From: Geomonas anaerohicana
Lineage (GTDB): Bacteria > Desulfobacterota > Desulfuromonadia > Geobacterales > Geobacteraceae
Assembly: GCF_016458305.1 (NCBI RefSeq)
Contig: NZ_JAEMHL010000002.1
Coordinates: forward strand, 434,001-498,000
Length of the DNA: 64,000 bases
Direction of reading: 5' to 3'
In this document: positions 1 through 9,040 of the stretch, one piece after another
How positions within the stretch are numbered: position 1 is the first letter of the stretch
Layout of the letters: every line of letters starts with the position of its first letter
Made by a program: the position numbers and the translations under genes
The notes under the pieces: generated by a model
Database searches by the model: none
Seen by the model: the letters and a program-made list of their open reading frames with translations, nothing else
Told to the model about the DNA's origin: nothing

Positions 1-48
1 AGTCACCGGGCCCTCTTGTACAAGCTCAAGGAGTACGATCTCGGTTAG
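1..48 (+). CDS. C-terminal tail of an NtrC-type response regulator (partial)
   Basis: The first 48 bases, read in frame 1, encode SHRALLYKLKEYDLG followed by TAG. This is the usual end of the Fis-type DNA-binding domain of sigma-54-dependent regulators, where a GxSxRxLxYKLKEYGL-like recognition helix closes the protein. Only 15 residues lie in the window, so the receiver and AAA+ domains cannot be checked. Its place just before a type IV pilus locus would suit a PilR-like activator, but that is inference; other NtrC, HydG or AtoC family members have the same tail. Confidence 0.7.
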   Translation, partial: SHRALLYKLKEYDLG

Positions 49-104
49 CCGGCTTCCGCTGTCATCAAGCGCTAACTGAGGTCAGTGCAGCATATTTACT
101 AAAT

Positions 105-210
105 CTCCCCCTCCCGCGAGCTTCTCACAGATTCCGACCGGGGGCTTGGTCCCCCCTCCCGTCAAGGGAGGGGGAGGTCAGCCTCGAACGTCCCCGCGAG
201 GGGAAGGGGA
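105..210. repeat. Palindromic C/G-tract intergenic repeat
   Basis: The stretch contains CCCCCCTCCC, a GTCAA loop and GGGAGGGGGAGG at about 150-177, flanked by further C-rich and G-rich arms (CTCCCCCTCCCGCGAG near 105, CCCCGCGAGGGGAAGGGG near 192). The same CCCCTCCCG..GGGAGGGG core recurs at about 12553-12580. It forms a strong hairpin in either direction and may end transcription of the upstream regulator gene, but it lacks a clean T-run, so I list it as a repeat. Confidence 0.6.
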
Positions 211-411
211 TAGGTTCAGGTGCCAATTTTTTGCGGGGTAGGGGGGGCTGCTATGAAAAAAATGCGTAGTTTTTTGCGGTGCCCCCGTGCTATGGTATGC
301 CACAACTGACCGTATTGACGCTGAAACCGCCGCTTCAGCGCCGCGGGCGGGACCAGGGCACGGTTGTTGCTCGCCCTGACGAAGCAACGAAATCACCCAC
401 GAGGTAGCTGA
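211..411 (+). promoter_or_regulatory. Noncoding leader with two small hairpins before the DsbC-like gene
   Basis: No supportable gene lies here. Two perfect stem-loops are visible: CGCTGAA / TTCAGCG at 319-340 and GTTGCT / AGCAAC at about 365-388. A possible ribosome site GAGGT lies about 7 bases before the ATG at 412. I looked for the GACGCAAAGCC core of GEMM cyclic-dinucleotide riboswitches, which often precede pilus and cytochrome genes in Geobacter, and did not find it. The function is unknown. Confidence 0.25.
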
Positions 412-1206
412 ATGTCCTTCGCAAGAAATCTCACCCGCATTTTCGCAGCATGTCTCGCCCTGTCCCTGATTGCCTTTGCCGTACCCGCCTTCGCCATGTC
501 GGAAGGATGCAGCGGGGATTGCGCTTCCTGTCACTCCATCACGCTGCAGGAGGCCAGTACGCTGTTGAAGGCGATCGGCCCGGTGAAGGATGTGAAACCG
601 GCGCCGGTGCGGGGACTGTACGAGGTGACCTTCGAGCAGGCCGGCCAGAGCGGTGTGGCCTACATCGATTACGGCAAGAAGCACATCATCGCCGGCCAGG
701 TGTTCGACATCGCGTCGCGGCAGCCGGTGGGGGGGGCGGCACAGCAGGCCAAAAAGGCGGAGCGCAAGGAGCGCCTCGATCCTGCCACCCTGACCACCGA
801 CAACGCACTGGTCATGGGCAATGCCAACGGGAAAAAGAAGCTGTTCGTCTTTACCGACCCCGAGTGCCCCTACTGCGCCAAGGCGCATGCGGAGCTGAAA
901 AAACTGGCGGCCCTGGAGCCTGACCTGGCCATCTACATCAAGCTCTACCCCTTGAAGATGCACCCCAAGGCGTACGACAAGTCGCGGGTGATCCTGGCGC
1001 GGGGCTCTCTGGACCTTCTGGATAAATCGTTCGCGGGCGAACAGCTGCCGGCTGCCACGGACAAGGATGCCCACAAGCCGGTGGATGACACCATCAAGTT
1101 CGCCGAGAGCAACGGCATCCTTTCCACGCCGACCCTGATTCTGTCGGACGGGCGGATACTGGTGGGGTACAAGGATGCCAAGGCGATGCAGGAATTGCTG
1201 CGTTAG
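412..1206 (+). CDS. DsbC-like periplasmic thiol:disulfide isomerase with extra CxxCH motif
   Basis: This 264-residue protein has a signal peptide (about residues 1-28, cleavage after AFA). A DsbC-type N-terminal dimerisation domain (about 40-110) and a thioredoxin-fold domain with the catalytic motif DPECPYCAKA (about 145-155) follow. DsbC family proteins isomerise wrong disulfides in secreted proteins. Unusually, the mature N-terminus carries GCSGDCASCHS, which holds four Cys or His ligands including CASCH, a formal c-heme attachment motif. The gene lies just ahead of the gene for a Cys-rich PilY1, so helping PilY1 fold is a reasonable inference. A DsbG-type role is the main alternative. Heme attachment is unproven. 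Confidence 0.85.
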   Translation: MSFARNLTRIFAACLALSLIAFAVPAFAMSEGCSGDCASCHSITLQEASTLLKAIGPVKDVKPAPVRGLYEVTFEQAGQSGVAYIDYGKKHIIAGQVFDIASRQPVGGAAQQAKKAERKERLDPATLTTDNALVMGNANGKKKLFVFTDPECPYCAKAHAELKKLAALEPDLAIYIKLYPLKMHPKAYDKSRVILARGSLDLLDKSFAGEQLPAATDKDAHKPVDDTIKFAESNGILSTPTLILSDGRILVGYKDAKAMQELLR

Positions 1207-1261
1207 CCGGCGATGTGTTCGAGTAACGTCCCTCTGGATATGGAGGTGTGTGGTGGGAAAT

Positions 1262-4200
1262 ATGAAAAGTAAACTGCTCCTTGCTGCTTCTTTCCTGGCT
1301 TTGACCTGGGCTCTGCAACCGACGCCCGCCCAGGCGACACTCTCCTGGCCCGGCGAACCGTACTGCGTAAAGCCCGCCTTCGTCGCCGGCAACGTGCCGC
1401 CGAACCTGTTGCTCATGATCGACAACTCGGCCAGTATGTACGACCTACAGTACGTGGACGAGGGGAAAAAACACTGCTCCAATTCCTCCAACAGTTGCAC
1501 CACCAACGTGGACTGCCCCGGCGGCACCTGCAGCGTTTTCGACCGCCGCCCCTTCTACTGCTACGACCAGACCTTCGACAGCACCAAGAGCTACTACGGC
1601 TATTTCAACAAGGACAAGTTTTACTACTACTACAAGAAGCAGAATGACGGAACGGGCGACGAATTCAGGCCGGTAGCGGGGAGCACGCTGGCCGCAGCCC
1701 TGTCGGTGGTCTCCTGCGGCACCAACGCCAGCAACGTCACCAAGACCTTCCCGGGGCAGATGTGCCTCGAGTACACCACCGCTAAGGCGCTGGTTGCCTT
1801 TGTGGCCAAGGGGAACTACCTCAACTGGCTCACTGCGTCCAAGCTCGATGCCGAGAAGCAGACCCTGACCGGCGGCAAGTTCGACGGCAGCTATTTCATC
1901 CCGGAGTCGCGGGGCTGCGTAGGGCAGGCATTCGTGAAGGATCAGAATACCGCCGACTTCATCAACTTCGCCGACGGCACGCCCGACCCGAATAACTCGC
2001 TCCAGGTGACCTACACCATCACCGGCGAAGGGAACCAGTACAATTCGACCGCCCCCTCCAACGGGGGCCAGACCTACATCAACCTGTTCGGCGGTGCGAC
2101 CTTCAACTACGGCAACTGCCAGGACGCCATCCAGGCTCTTGCCACCGGCGGCAACGCCGACATCAAGCAAACCGTGGATTCCTGTCTGGCCAGCACCGCA
2201 CCCGCCACCGGCAGCTGCCAGAACGTTCCCACGGGGCTGTCGGTTCCTGCATGTGGAAGCAGTTCCGACTGCTACCTCAACAAATCGACCACATCCGCCT
2301 ACGTCTGCCAGACGGCTCTCGCACGGACCTGCACCGGACTGACTGACACCGCTTCTTGCAAGATCGCCGCCCGCAACTCCTGCACCGTCGACCCGACCAT
2401 CGCCTGCAGCACTGACGCCAACTGTGTCATACCTGTTGCGGCCACACCTGGTACCTGCTCCACCGACAAGTCGATGTACACCCCCACTCCGGGTAGCAAG
2501 GACACCCCCCCTGCCACTTCCTGCACCGCGGATGCGGACTGCAAGTTCAAGTCGACTGGGACCAACTTCACCGGCAAGGCCGGGTCCTGCGTCGGTTACG
2601 TTGCGGCGACGACCTCGAACAAGGGGCCCTGCGTGGTGACCGCCGCCCAGGATTACGGCCCGTGCGTGGCCAACTACGTCGGCGATTGCGTGCTCACCGC
2701 CCAGGGGGCGGCCACCAAGACCAAGGTCAGCTTTCAGCAGTCCATGCAGGAGTGTTGGAAGATCAGGGGTGAAACCCACACCGCTGCCGACGGCTACGGC
2801 TTTGCCAACATGAACACCGTGCTGAACCAGTGCCCCGACATCTACGCCTCGTACAAAACCTGTCACAACGACCACCTCAAGCAGTGCACGGTCGCCACCG
2901 ACTGCGCTGCCGACGGCACAGTGAGCTGCGACTCCGGTCCGGACGCCATCGGTGCGGGTAACCCGGCGCTTTTGTGTGGCACCAACTACGAAGGACAGTA
3001 TTTTACCAAGAACTCGAGCGGTAACTGGGTGGTGACCGCCACCGGTTCCGCCAACAGCTACCTTGCCATGAGGGAAGCGCAGTATCGCTTCTGCGGGGAC
3101 ATGGCGTCCCCCCCCGTCACCGACCCGACCGACTCCCCCTCCGATACTGCGATCACCGAGAACATGCCGGCCATCCTGAGCGGCATCGGGGTGGAGGCGC
3201 AGCTTGGCGCACCAATACAGAAGATGAGGGTGAAGATCGGTGCCACTTCGTGCACGACGGTTAGCGACTGTGGCACCACCAACCCGGAGCGTAGTTTCAC
3301 CTGCACTTCCGGCACCTGCCAGCCCATCGGCCTGGTCCAGGAGTTCTCTGACAAGATCCGCCTTGGGGTGGCCACCTTCAACCCCTTCGGCTCCGCGTCC
3401 GAAACCGCGCTAGCCGGCGTCAAAGACGCCAAGGTCTGCTACGTCGGGACCGGCAGCACCCAGGTGACACCGGTACAGGCCTGCGTCCAGAACATCGACT
3501 GTGGCAGCGGCAACCGCTGCGACATCGCCTCGGGCAACGCGAACCTGGACGGCGGCGTCATCATCTACCCGGTCGGTAAGGGCTTCTGCGCCACCATGAC
3601 CGGCACAGCCTGCACCTCGGACGCCCAGTGCACCAGCCCCAACACCTGCCTCAACGGCTTTTGCGGCAACCTGAGCACCGACGTCTGCACCAACGTGAGC
3701 AACTGCTCCGGCTCCAACCAGGCCTGCGTCCGCAACACCGCCGGCACCCATACCGCGTCCGATACACTGGTGGGGAAAATTGACGGCATAAGGGCCGCCT
3801 CCTGGACCCCGCTCGCCGAGACCCTCTACGACGTGCTCGGCTACTTCGCCGCCATTCCGCAGAGCGGCGGCAGCCTGAAAAGCCGCGTCACCGGTGCCGC
3901 CACCGGGCTCACCGGCCTGCGCATCAACGCCATCGACACCACCAGCGTTGTCAACCCCGTAGACTTCAACGAGGTCCTGCACCCGTCCGAGTACCGTTGC
4001 CAGCAGAACTACGTGCTGCTGGTAAGCGACGGCAGTTCCACCGCCGATCGCAACACTGCGGTCAGCAACCTGGCCACCCTCTACGCCTCGCAGGCCGGCA
4101 CCACGGCCGGCGCCTGCACGGTGCCCAGCGGGTCCGTGGACCATGGCGGCACTTCCAACCTGCCGGTCATGTCCTGGCTCGGACGGCACCAGAACCTCGC

Positions 4201-6922
4201 CAGCTTCAGCACCACGGAGGTGACGCCGGTGCACTGCTCGGGGCACACCTCAACCACCTGCAGCAGCGACAGCGACTGCCCGTCCGGAGAAACCTGCCAA
4301 AACGGCACCTACCCGCGCGACTATTTCACCACCTACGTGGTGCTCAACGGCGAGTCCACCGGCACCACTGATGTCTGCTCCGCCGAGGTCCTTCTGGGCA
4401 AGACGGCCAGCAACGGTGGCACAACCTTGGAGATGGCGAAAAGCCCGGTGGAGCAGCGCGACAAGCTCTCCACCATCTTCCAGACCATCGCCGCCAAGGC
4501 TTCTTCCGGTACGGCGGCCTCCATCCTCAGTAACAGCGAGGGGAGCGGCGCCAACATTCTGCAGGCCGTCTTTTTCCCGAGGAAGATCTTCGCGAGCCAG
4601 ACCTCGTCGGACTGGATCGGTGAAATGCAGAACCTCTGGTACTTCGTGGATCCCCAGATCAGCCGTTCCACCATCCGTGAGGACACCAACGCCGACAAGC
4701 AACTCGACCTGATCGCGGACCATGTGGTGAGTTTCCGTTTCGATAGCACTGACAACACCACCTATGCCTATGTCTCCCAGGACACCAACGGCGACGGCCT
4801 GGGGGATACCCCCGAGGTCAAGGAAGATACCGACGTGGTCAAGAGTATCTGGCGCGCCGGCAAGCAGCTCTGGGGCCGTGACCTCTCGGCCAGCCCGCGC
4901 AAGATCTTCACCTCCATCAACGGGACCTCGCTCATCGATTTCTCGTCCGGCACCTTCCGGGGCACCTCCAACACGGACAACTCCGCTACCCTGGCGCCGT
5001 ACCTGAACGTCAGCGCCGGAGAGGCAACCAGGCTCATCGATTACGTGCACGGTGTGGATCAAAACGACCTGACTGGGTTCGCCTCATACCGCAGCCGCAA
5101 GGTGAAAATCAAGGACCCGGTCACCAACGTGATCAGCGCCGCGAGCGAATGGCGCCTGGGCGACATCATCTCCTCGACGCCGCGCATCCAGTCCACGGGG
5201 AAACTGAATACCTACAACATCGCCGCTCCCAGCGGATACGGTGATGCATCCTATGCCATGTTTATCAACTCGAACGAGTACAAGAACAGGGGGATGGTCT
5301 ATGTCGGCGGGAACGACGGCATGCTGCACAGCTTCAAGCTGGGGCTTTTGGACGTGACCGCGAGCGGCACGCACAAGGCGACCCTTTCCGGCTCCGGGCT
5401 GGGTGAGGAGCAGTGGGCGTACATTCCGAAACAGGCCCTGCCGTTCCTGCAGTACTACGGCGACCCCAAGTACAACCACCTCTACTACGTGGACGGCGCC
5501 ACCGTCCTCTTCGATGCCAGCATAGGTGTCACCACCAACACCGGGACCTGCGCGGACGCGGCCACCTACTACGATTGCCCCAAGCAAACCCAGTTGGTGG
5601 ACGGCAGCAACCACCTCGACCCCGCCAAGAATACCTGGAGGACGGTGCTGATCGGCGGCATGGGTATCGGCGGGGCCTCCGCCAAGACCTGCGCCAGCGG
5701 TGCCGAGTGCGTGCAGACCCCGCTCGCTGCCGACCCCAGTGACGCCACCAAGGCGCTGGGCTACTCGACCTACTTCGCCCTCGACGTCACCAACCCCGAC
5801 GCGCCGTCGCTCATGTGGGAGTTCAATGATCCGGCCATGGGCTACGCCACCACCGGCCCGGCCGTGGTCAGGGTGGGACCGCGCGACAAGAACGGGCACT
5901 GGTACGCCGTCTTCGGCTCCGGCCCCACCGGCAAGATCGACACCAATAACAACCAGTTCAAGGGGCAGTCCAACCAGACCCTGAAGTTCTTCATCGTCGA
6001 CCTGCGCTCCGGTGAGCTGCTGCGCACCATCGATACCGGCATCGAGAACGCCTTCGCCGGTTCCATGCTGGGCGGCCCCATCGACGCCGACCGCTGGGAT
6101 ACCTATGCCAACGGGCACTACCAGGACGACGCCATCCTGGTCGGCTACACCAAGAAGAACACCAGCACCAACACCTGGAGCGACGGCGGGGTGATCAGGA
6201 TCACCACCAAGGAGACCAGCACCGTCGCCAACTGGGGCTGGAGCCCGGTCATCGAGGACACCGGTCCGGTGGTTTCCGCCATCGCCCGGCTCCAGGACCG
6301 CAAGAACAAGCGCCTGTGGCTCTACTTCGGCTCCGGCAGGTACTACTACCGGGCCGGGACCGACATCGACGACTTCAGCAACCAGCGCTCGATCTATGGC
6401 ATCAAGGATCCCTGCTACAACACCAATGCCCTGCCCGGCAACGTCTATGACAAGAACTGCACCGCCACCGTCACCTCCGGGGTGACCGACCAGTCCACCA
6501 GCATCACCTCTGTCGGCTCCGGCGGCTGGAAGATCGATCTGGACCTTTCCAGCGGCAACTTCGGTGCGGAGCGCGTGGTGACCGACGCCGTCGCGCTCAC
6601 CAACGGCACCGTGTTCCTCACCTCGTTCCAGCCCACCGCCGACCCGTGCGGCTTCGGCGGCAACTCGTTCTTGTGGGCCCTGGGGTACGATACCGGCGGC
6701 AGACCCAGCGACGCGGCACTGGCCGGTAAGGCGCTGATCCAGCTCTCCACGGGCGAGTTCAAGGAGGTCGACCTGGCCCAGGCCTTCGGCAGCGGGGCCG
6801 CGCGCCTGAACCGGCGCTCGGGCGTCCCGATGACCGGCAAACCGCCGGCGGACGCCTTCCCGATCGTCAGCAAGAGCGGCAACAAGCCGGTCAAGAAGAT
6901 CATGCACATTCAGGAGCGCTGA
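1262..6922 (+). CDS. pilY1: PilY1-type type IV pilus tip adhesin, Cys-rich
   Basis: About 1886 residues. A signal peptide (MKSKLLLAASFLALTWALQ, cleaved near AQA) precedes a vWA-like segment whose MIDAS-type motif DNSASM sits near residue 52. A long middle part carries about eight to ten short Cys modules of the form C..D.DC..G..C. An EF-hand-like loop DTNGDGLGD lies near residues 1174-1182. The C-terminal half is the PilY1 beta-propeller domain (VYVGGNDGMLHSF, MYGSGPTGK-like repeats). PilY1 proteins cap the pilus with minor pilins and act in adhesion and calcium-dependent pilus extension. The ATG at 1262 begins the signal peptide; the in-frame GTG at 1253 has better spacing to GGAGG at 1242 and would add three residues. 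The gene heads a minor pilin operon. Confidence 0.9.
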   Translation: MKSKLLLAASFLALTWALQPTPAQATLSWPGEPYCVKPAFVAGNVPPNLLLMIDNSASMYDLQYVDEGKKHCSNSSNSCTTNVDCPGGTCSVFDRRPFYCYDQTFDSTKSYYGYFNKDKFYYYYKKQNDGTGDEFRPVAGSTLAAALSVVSCGTNASNVTKTFPGQMCLEYTTAKALVAFVAKGNYLNWLTASKLDAEKQTLTGGKFDGSYFIPESRGCVGQAFVKDQNTADFINFADGTPDPNNSLQVTYTITGEGNQYNSTAPSNGGQTYINLFGGATFNYGNCQDAIQALATGGNADIKQTVDSCLASTAPATGSCQNVPTGLSVPACGSSSDCYLNKSTTSAYVCQTALARTCTGLTDTASCKIAARNSCTVDPTIACSTDANCVIPVAATPGTCSTDKSMYTPTPGSKDTPPATSCTADADCKFKSTGTNFTGKAGSCVGYVAATTSNKGPCVVTAAQDYGPCVANYVGDCVLTAQGAATKTKVSFQQSMQECWKIRGETHTAADGYGFANMNTVLNQCPDIYASYKTCHNDHLKQCTVATDCAADGTVSCDSGPDAIGAGNPALLCGTNYEGQYFTKNSSGNWVVTATGSANSYLAMREAQYRFCGDMASPPVTDPTDSPSDTAITENMPAILSGIGVEAQLGAPIQKMRVKIGATSCTTVSDCGTTNPERSFTCTSGTCQPIGLVQEFSDKIRLGVATFNPFGSASETALAGVKDAKVCYVGTGSTQVTPVQACVQNIDCGSGNRCDIASGNANLDGGVIIYPVGKGFCATMTGTACTSDAQCTSPNTCLNGFCGNLSTDVCTNVSNCSGSNQACVRNTAGTHTASDTLVGKIDGIRAASWTPLAETLYDVLGYFAAIPQSGGSLKSRVTGAATGLTGLRINAIDTTSVVNPVDFNEVLHPSEYRCQQNYVLLVSDGSSTADRNTAVSNLATLYASQAGTTAGACTVPSGSVDHGGTSNLPVMSWLGRHQNLASFSTTEVTPVHCSGHTSTTCSSDSDCPSGETCQNGTYPRDYFTTYVVLNGESTGTTDVCSAEVLLGKTASNGGTTLEMAKSPVEQRDKLSTIFQTIAAKASSGTAASILSNSEGSGANILQAVFFPRKIFASQTSSDWIGEMQNLWYFVDPQISRSTIREDTNADKQLDLIADHVVSFRFDSTDNTTYAYVSQDTNGDGLGDTPEVKEDTDVVKSIWRAGKQLWGRDLSASPRKIFTSINGTSLIDFSSGTFRGTSNTDNSATLAPYLNVSAGEATRLIDYVHGVDQNDLTGFASYRSRKVKIKDPVTNVISAASEWRLGDIISSTPRIQSTGKLNTYNIAAPSGYGDASYAMFINSNEYKNRGMVYVGGNDGMLHSFKLGLLDVTASGTHKATLSGSGLGEEQWAYIPKQALPFLQYYGDPKYNHLYYVDGATVLFDASIGVTTNTGTCADAATYYDCPKQTQLVDGSNHLDPAKNTWRTVLIGGMGIGGASAKTCASGAECVQTPLAADPSDATKALGYSTYFALDVTNPDAPSLMWEFNDPAMGYATTGPAVVRVGPRDKNGHWYAVFGSGPTGKIDTNNNQFKGQSNQTLKFFIVDLRSGELLRTIDTGIENAFAGSMLGGPIDADRWDTYANGHYQDDAILVGYTKKNTSTNTWSDGGVIRITTKETSTVANWGWSPVIEDTGPVVSAIARLQDRKNKRLWLYFGSGRYYYRAGTDIDDFSNQRSIYGIKDPCYNTNALPGNVYDKNCTATVTSGVTDQSTSITSVGSGGWKIDLDLSSGNFGAERVVTDAVALTNGTVFLTSFQPTADPCGFGGNSFLWALGYDTGGRPSDAALAGKALIQLSTGEFKEVDLAQAFGSGAARLNRRSGVPMTGKPPADAFPIVSKSGNKPVKKIMHIQER

Positions 6923-6925
6923 TCC

Positions 6926-7414
6926 ATGCGAGAGAGAGGATTCACCCTGGTCGAGCTGGTCGTGGTACTGGCCATCATAGGCACCCTGCTGGCCATCGGC
7001 AGCATGCAGTTCAGCAGCATGCAGCGCAAGTCCTTGATCGAGGCGCAGACCAGGAAGATCTACAACACGCTCACCGACGTGAGGGTCCAGGCCATGTACA
7101 CCAAGACGCCGCGCATCGTGCTCCTGAGCACGTCGCAGTTGCAGATCTACTCATCGGCCACCACTGCGGGTGCCAACCCGATTTCCGTGGTCCCGCTCAC
7201 CTTCCCCATTGTGATGAGCTCAGGTGCGAACCGGGTCTGGTACGACGCGCGAGGGATGCAGGTGGTGTCGGATCGCTCCATCTGTATCGAGCCGGGGGGC
7301 GTGGCCTTGAACCCGGGCTACATCGACAGCGTGGTGGTTACGACCGCGCGCACCTACATGGGGAAGAGACAAACCGGAGGAGCTTGTGTCCCAGCCAGTA
7401 TCGATCAGAAATAA
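6926..7414 (+). CDS. Minor pilin, FimU/GspH type (first set)
   Basis: 162 residues. It starts three bases after the PilY1 stop, so the genes are one operon. The N-terminus MRERG/FTLVELVVVLAII is a type III prepilin signal: PilD would cut after G5 and methylate the new Phe. The next 20 or so residues are the hydrophobic pilin helix. The rest fits the GspH/FimT/FimU family, whose members join the complex that primes pilus assembly and presents PilY1. The two Cys residues near the C-terminus (ICIEPGG and GGACVP) could form the D-loop disulfide common in this family. The family call is firm; the exact ortholog (FimU or FimT) is inferred from position. Confidence 0.85.
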   Translation: MRERGFTLVELVVVLAIIGTLLAIGSMQFSSMQRKSLIEAQTRKIYNTLTDVRVQAMYTKTPRIVLLSTSQLQIYSSATTAGANPISVVPLTFPIVMSSGANRVWYDARGMQVVSDRSICIEPGGVALNPGYIDSVVVTTARTYMGKRQTGGACVPASIDQK

Positions 7415-7796
7415 CGACGGCTTTACCCTGGTGGAGGTCCTGGTGGCGGTGGTCATTCTCGCCGTCGGGATGTTCGGGGTGCTGCAATCGATAAACGTGA
7501 GCCTGCAGTACAACCTGAAGAACGAACTGCGCAACGAGGGGAACCGGATCGGGGAGAAGTATATGGCCGATCTCAGGGGGAAGACCTTCGACAAGCTTTC
7601 CACCGCTTACACAACGTTCAACGAGGCGGGAAAGATACGCAGCGGCACCAAGAACTACACCGTGGAGCGGGCCACCCAGATCCTTGCCTACGACGGGCTG
7701 CAACCCAGCACCAAGCAAGTCACCGTAATCGTGAAATGGAGTTACCGCAATATGACGACCATGAACAGGGTGGTGTCCGTGGTGGCCAGGCCATGA
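7386..7796 (+). CDS. pilV: Minor pilin, PilV type (first set)
   Basis: 136 residues from a GTG start that overlaps the end of the FimU-type gene by 29 bases; GGAGG lies at about 7376-7380. The prepilin motif is NNDG/FTLVEVLVAVVILAVG, followed by MFGVLQSINVSLQYNL, which is typical of PilV/GspI minor pilins. PilV normally sits in the pilus-tip priming complex with FimU, PilW and PilX. It overlaps the next gene by ATGA, which shows translational coupling. The family is clear from the N-terminus and gene order; the C-terminal part gives no further clue. Confidence 0.85.
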   Translation: MSQPVSIRNNDGFTLVEVLVAVVILAVGMFGVLQSINVSLQYNLKNELRNEGNRIGEKYMADLRGKTFDKLSTAYTTFNEAGKIRSGTKNYTVERATQILAYDGLQPSTKQVTVIVKWSYRNMTTMNRVVSVVARP

Positions 7797-9025
7797 GGCG
7801 CGACCATAACCTACCTGTCGACGATGTACCCGTACGGGGGGAGCACGGCTACACGCTGGTCGAACTGCTCGTGGTGATGGCCATCTTCATCACGGTCATC
7901 ATCGTGGCCTCGCAGGGGTTCCAGACCGTGCTGACCCAGGTCGGACAGCAGAGCAAGCTCATGGAGACCGACATCGGCAACGTGGTCGGGCTGGAGATGT
8001 TCCGCTCCGACGTGCAAAACGCCGGCTACGGTCTCCCCTTCACCCTCACCACCCGCTCTGCGCCCGCTGCCGGGAGCTATACCGAGGTGACCAACAGCGA
8101 CACCGGGATCCCCATGACTGCGGGGTTCTGGCCGACAGGCAAGAGCCCCCTCAGTTTCAACGATGCCGTGGCCACCTACACCTATGACACCGACGGGGCG
8201 CCGCGCGCCGTGCAAAGCGGCAACACGACCTTCAATACCAGGGCCGGGGTCGGTTCGCAGTACCTGGTGATCAAATCGCTCACCGTGGCCAACTCGCAAA
8301 ACGCCACCCAGAAGAAGTGGATGACGGTGTCCTACAGCGACACTGCGAAGAACGCGCCTCTCTGGAACGATCCGACCCGCGACTTCGCCAACACGGAGCG
8401 GGTGATGGTGATCCGGAACACCTTCACCGACAACACTCCCAAGCGTGAACTGCAGATCAGCGGCGGCGCCTATTCGGCACCGTTCTCCAACTACACCACG
8501 CTGACCCTGCCGCACTCCTCGGGCGACGTGTTCCAGGTGTACGGCGTGGACCAGAGCAGCACGCTGCGCATGCCGTTCAACCGGGCCGACTTCTACGTGT
8601 ACCGCCCGACACCGGCCCCCCCGGTCTGCGCCCCCAACACCGGCATCCTCTACAAGTCGGTGCTGAACCAGGGTGCCAACTTCACCGACATTCCCCTTTT
8701 GGACTGTGTGGCCGACATGCAGGTGGTGTACGGTATGGGGCAGGCGGGCTCCAACGAGGTCAACTTCCACCAGACCACGCTCACGGGAACCGCCAAGGAC
8801 ATCCGCGAGCAGGTGAAGGAGATCAGGATCTACATCCTGGCGCAGCAGGGTAAAAAGGACACCGGTTATAAGCATCCCAATTCTCAGATTGCAGTGGGAG
8901 AGAGTTTCGGCGGACCCCTCATGGGGAGGACCTTCGACCTGCCGTCCCAGATCGGGACCGGGTGGGAAAACTATCGCTGGAAGGTCTACACCATTGTGGT
9001 GCGGCCGCAAAACCTCATTCAGTAG
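7793..9025 (+). CDS. pilW: Minor pilin, PilW type (first set)
   Basis: 410 residues from the ATG at 7793, which overlaps the pilV stop (ATGA). A long 18-residue leader (MRRDHNLPVDDVPVRGEHG) precedes the cleavage site G/YTLVELLVVMAIFITVI, so the mature first residue would be Tyr rather than Phe. The size, the SDVQNAGYGLPF segment after the helix and the C-terminal ENYRWKVYTIVVRPQNL match PilW-like pilins. PilW is a tip component that couples the minor pilin complex to PilY1. A paralog with the same end motif lies at 10705-11862. Confidence 0.85.
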   Translation: MRRDHNLPVDDVPVRGEHGYTLVELLVVMAIFITVIIVASQGFQTVLTQVGQQSKLMETDIGNVVGLEMFRSDVQNAGYGLPFTLTTRSAPAAGSYTEVTNSDTGIPMTAGFWPTGKSPLSFNDAVATYTYDTDGAPRAVQSGNTTFNTRAGVGSQYLVIKSLTVANSQNATQKKWMTVSYSDTAKNAPLWNDPTRDFANTERVMVIRNTFTDNTPKRELQISGGAYSAPFSNYTTLTLPHSSGDVFQVYGVDQSSTLRMPFNRADFYVYRPTPAPPVCAPNTGILYKSVLNQGANFTDIPLLDCVADMQVVYGMGQAGSNEVNFHQTTLTGTAKDIREQVKEIRIYILAQQGKKDTGYKHPNSQIAVGESFGGPLMGRTFDLPSQIGTGWENYRWKVYTIVVRPQNLIQ

Positions 9026-9040
9026 CACTACGGTACGGTT

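Noticed and set aside
211-411. GEMM (cyclic di-GMP / cGAMP) riboswitch before the pilus locus
   Set aside because: Geobacteraceae often have these before pilus genes, so I looked for the GGCAAACC and GACGCAAAGCC cores. Neither is present here or ahead of the other pil operons in the window.
5084-6907. Long open frame antisense to pilY1
   Set aside because: It has a low-complexity Gly/Val/Asp-rich translation typical of the complement of high-GC coding DNA. The plus-strand gene is certain.
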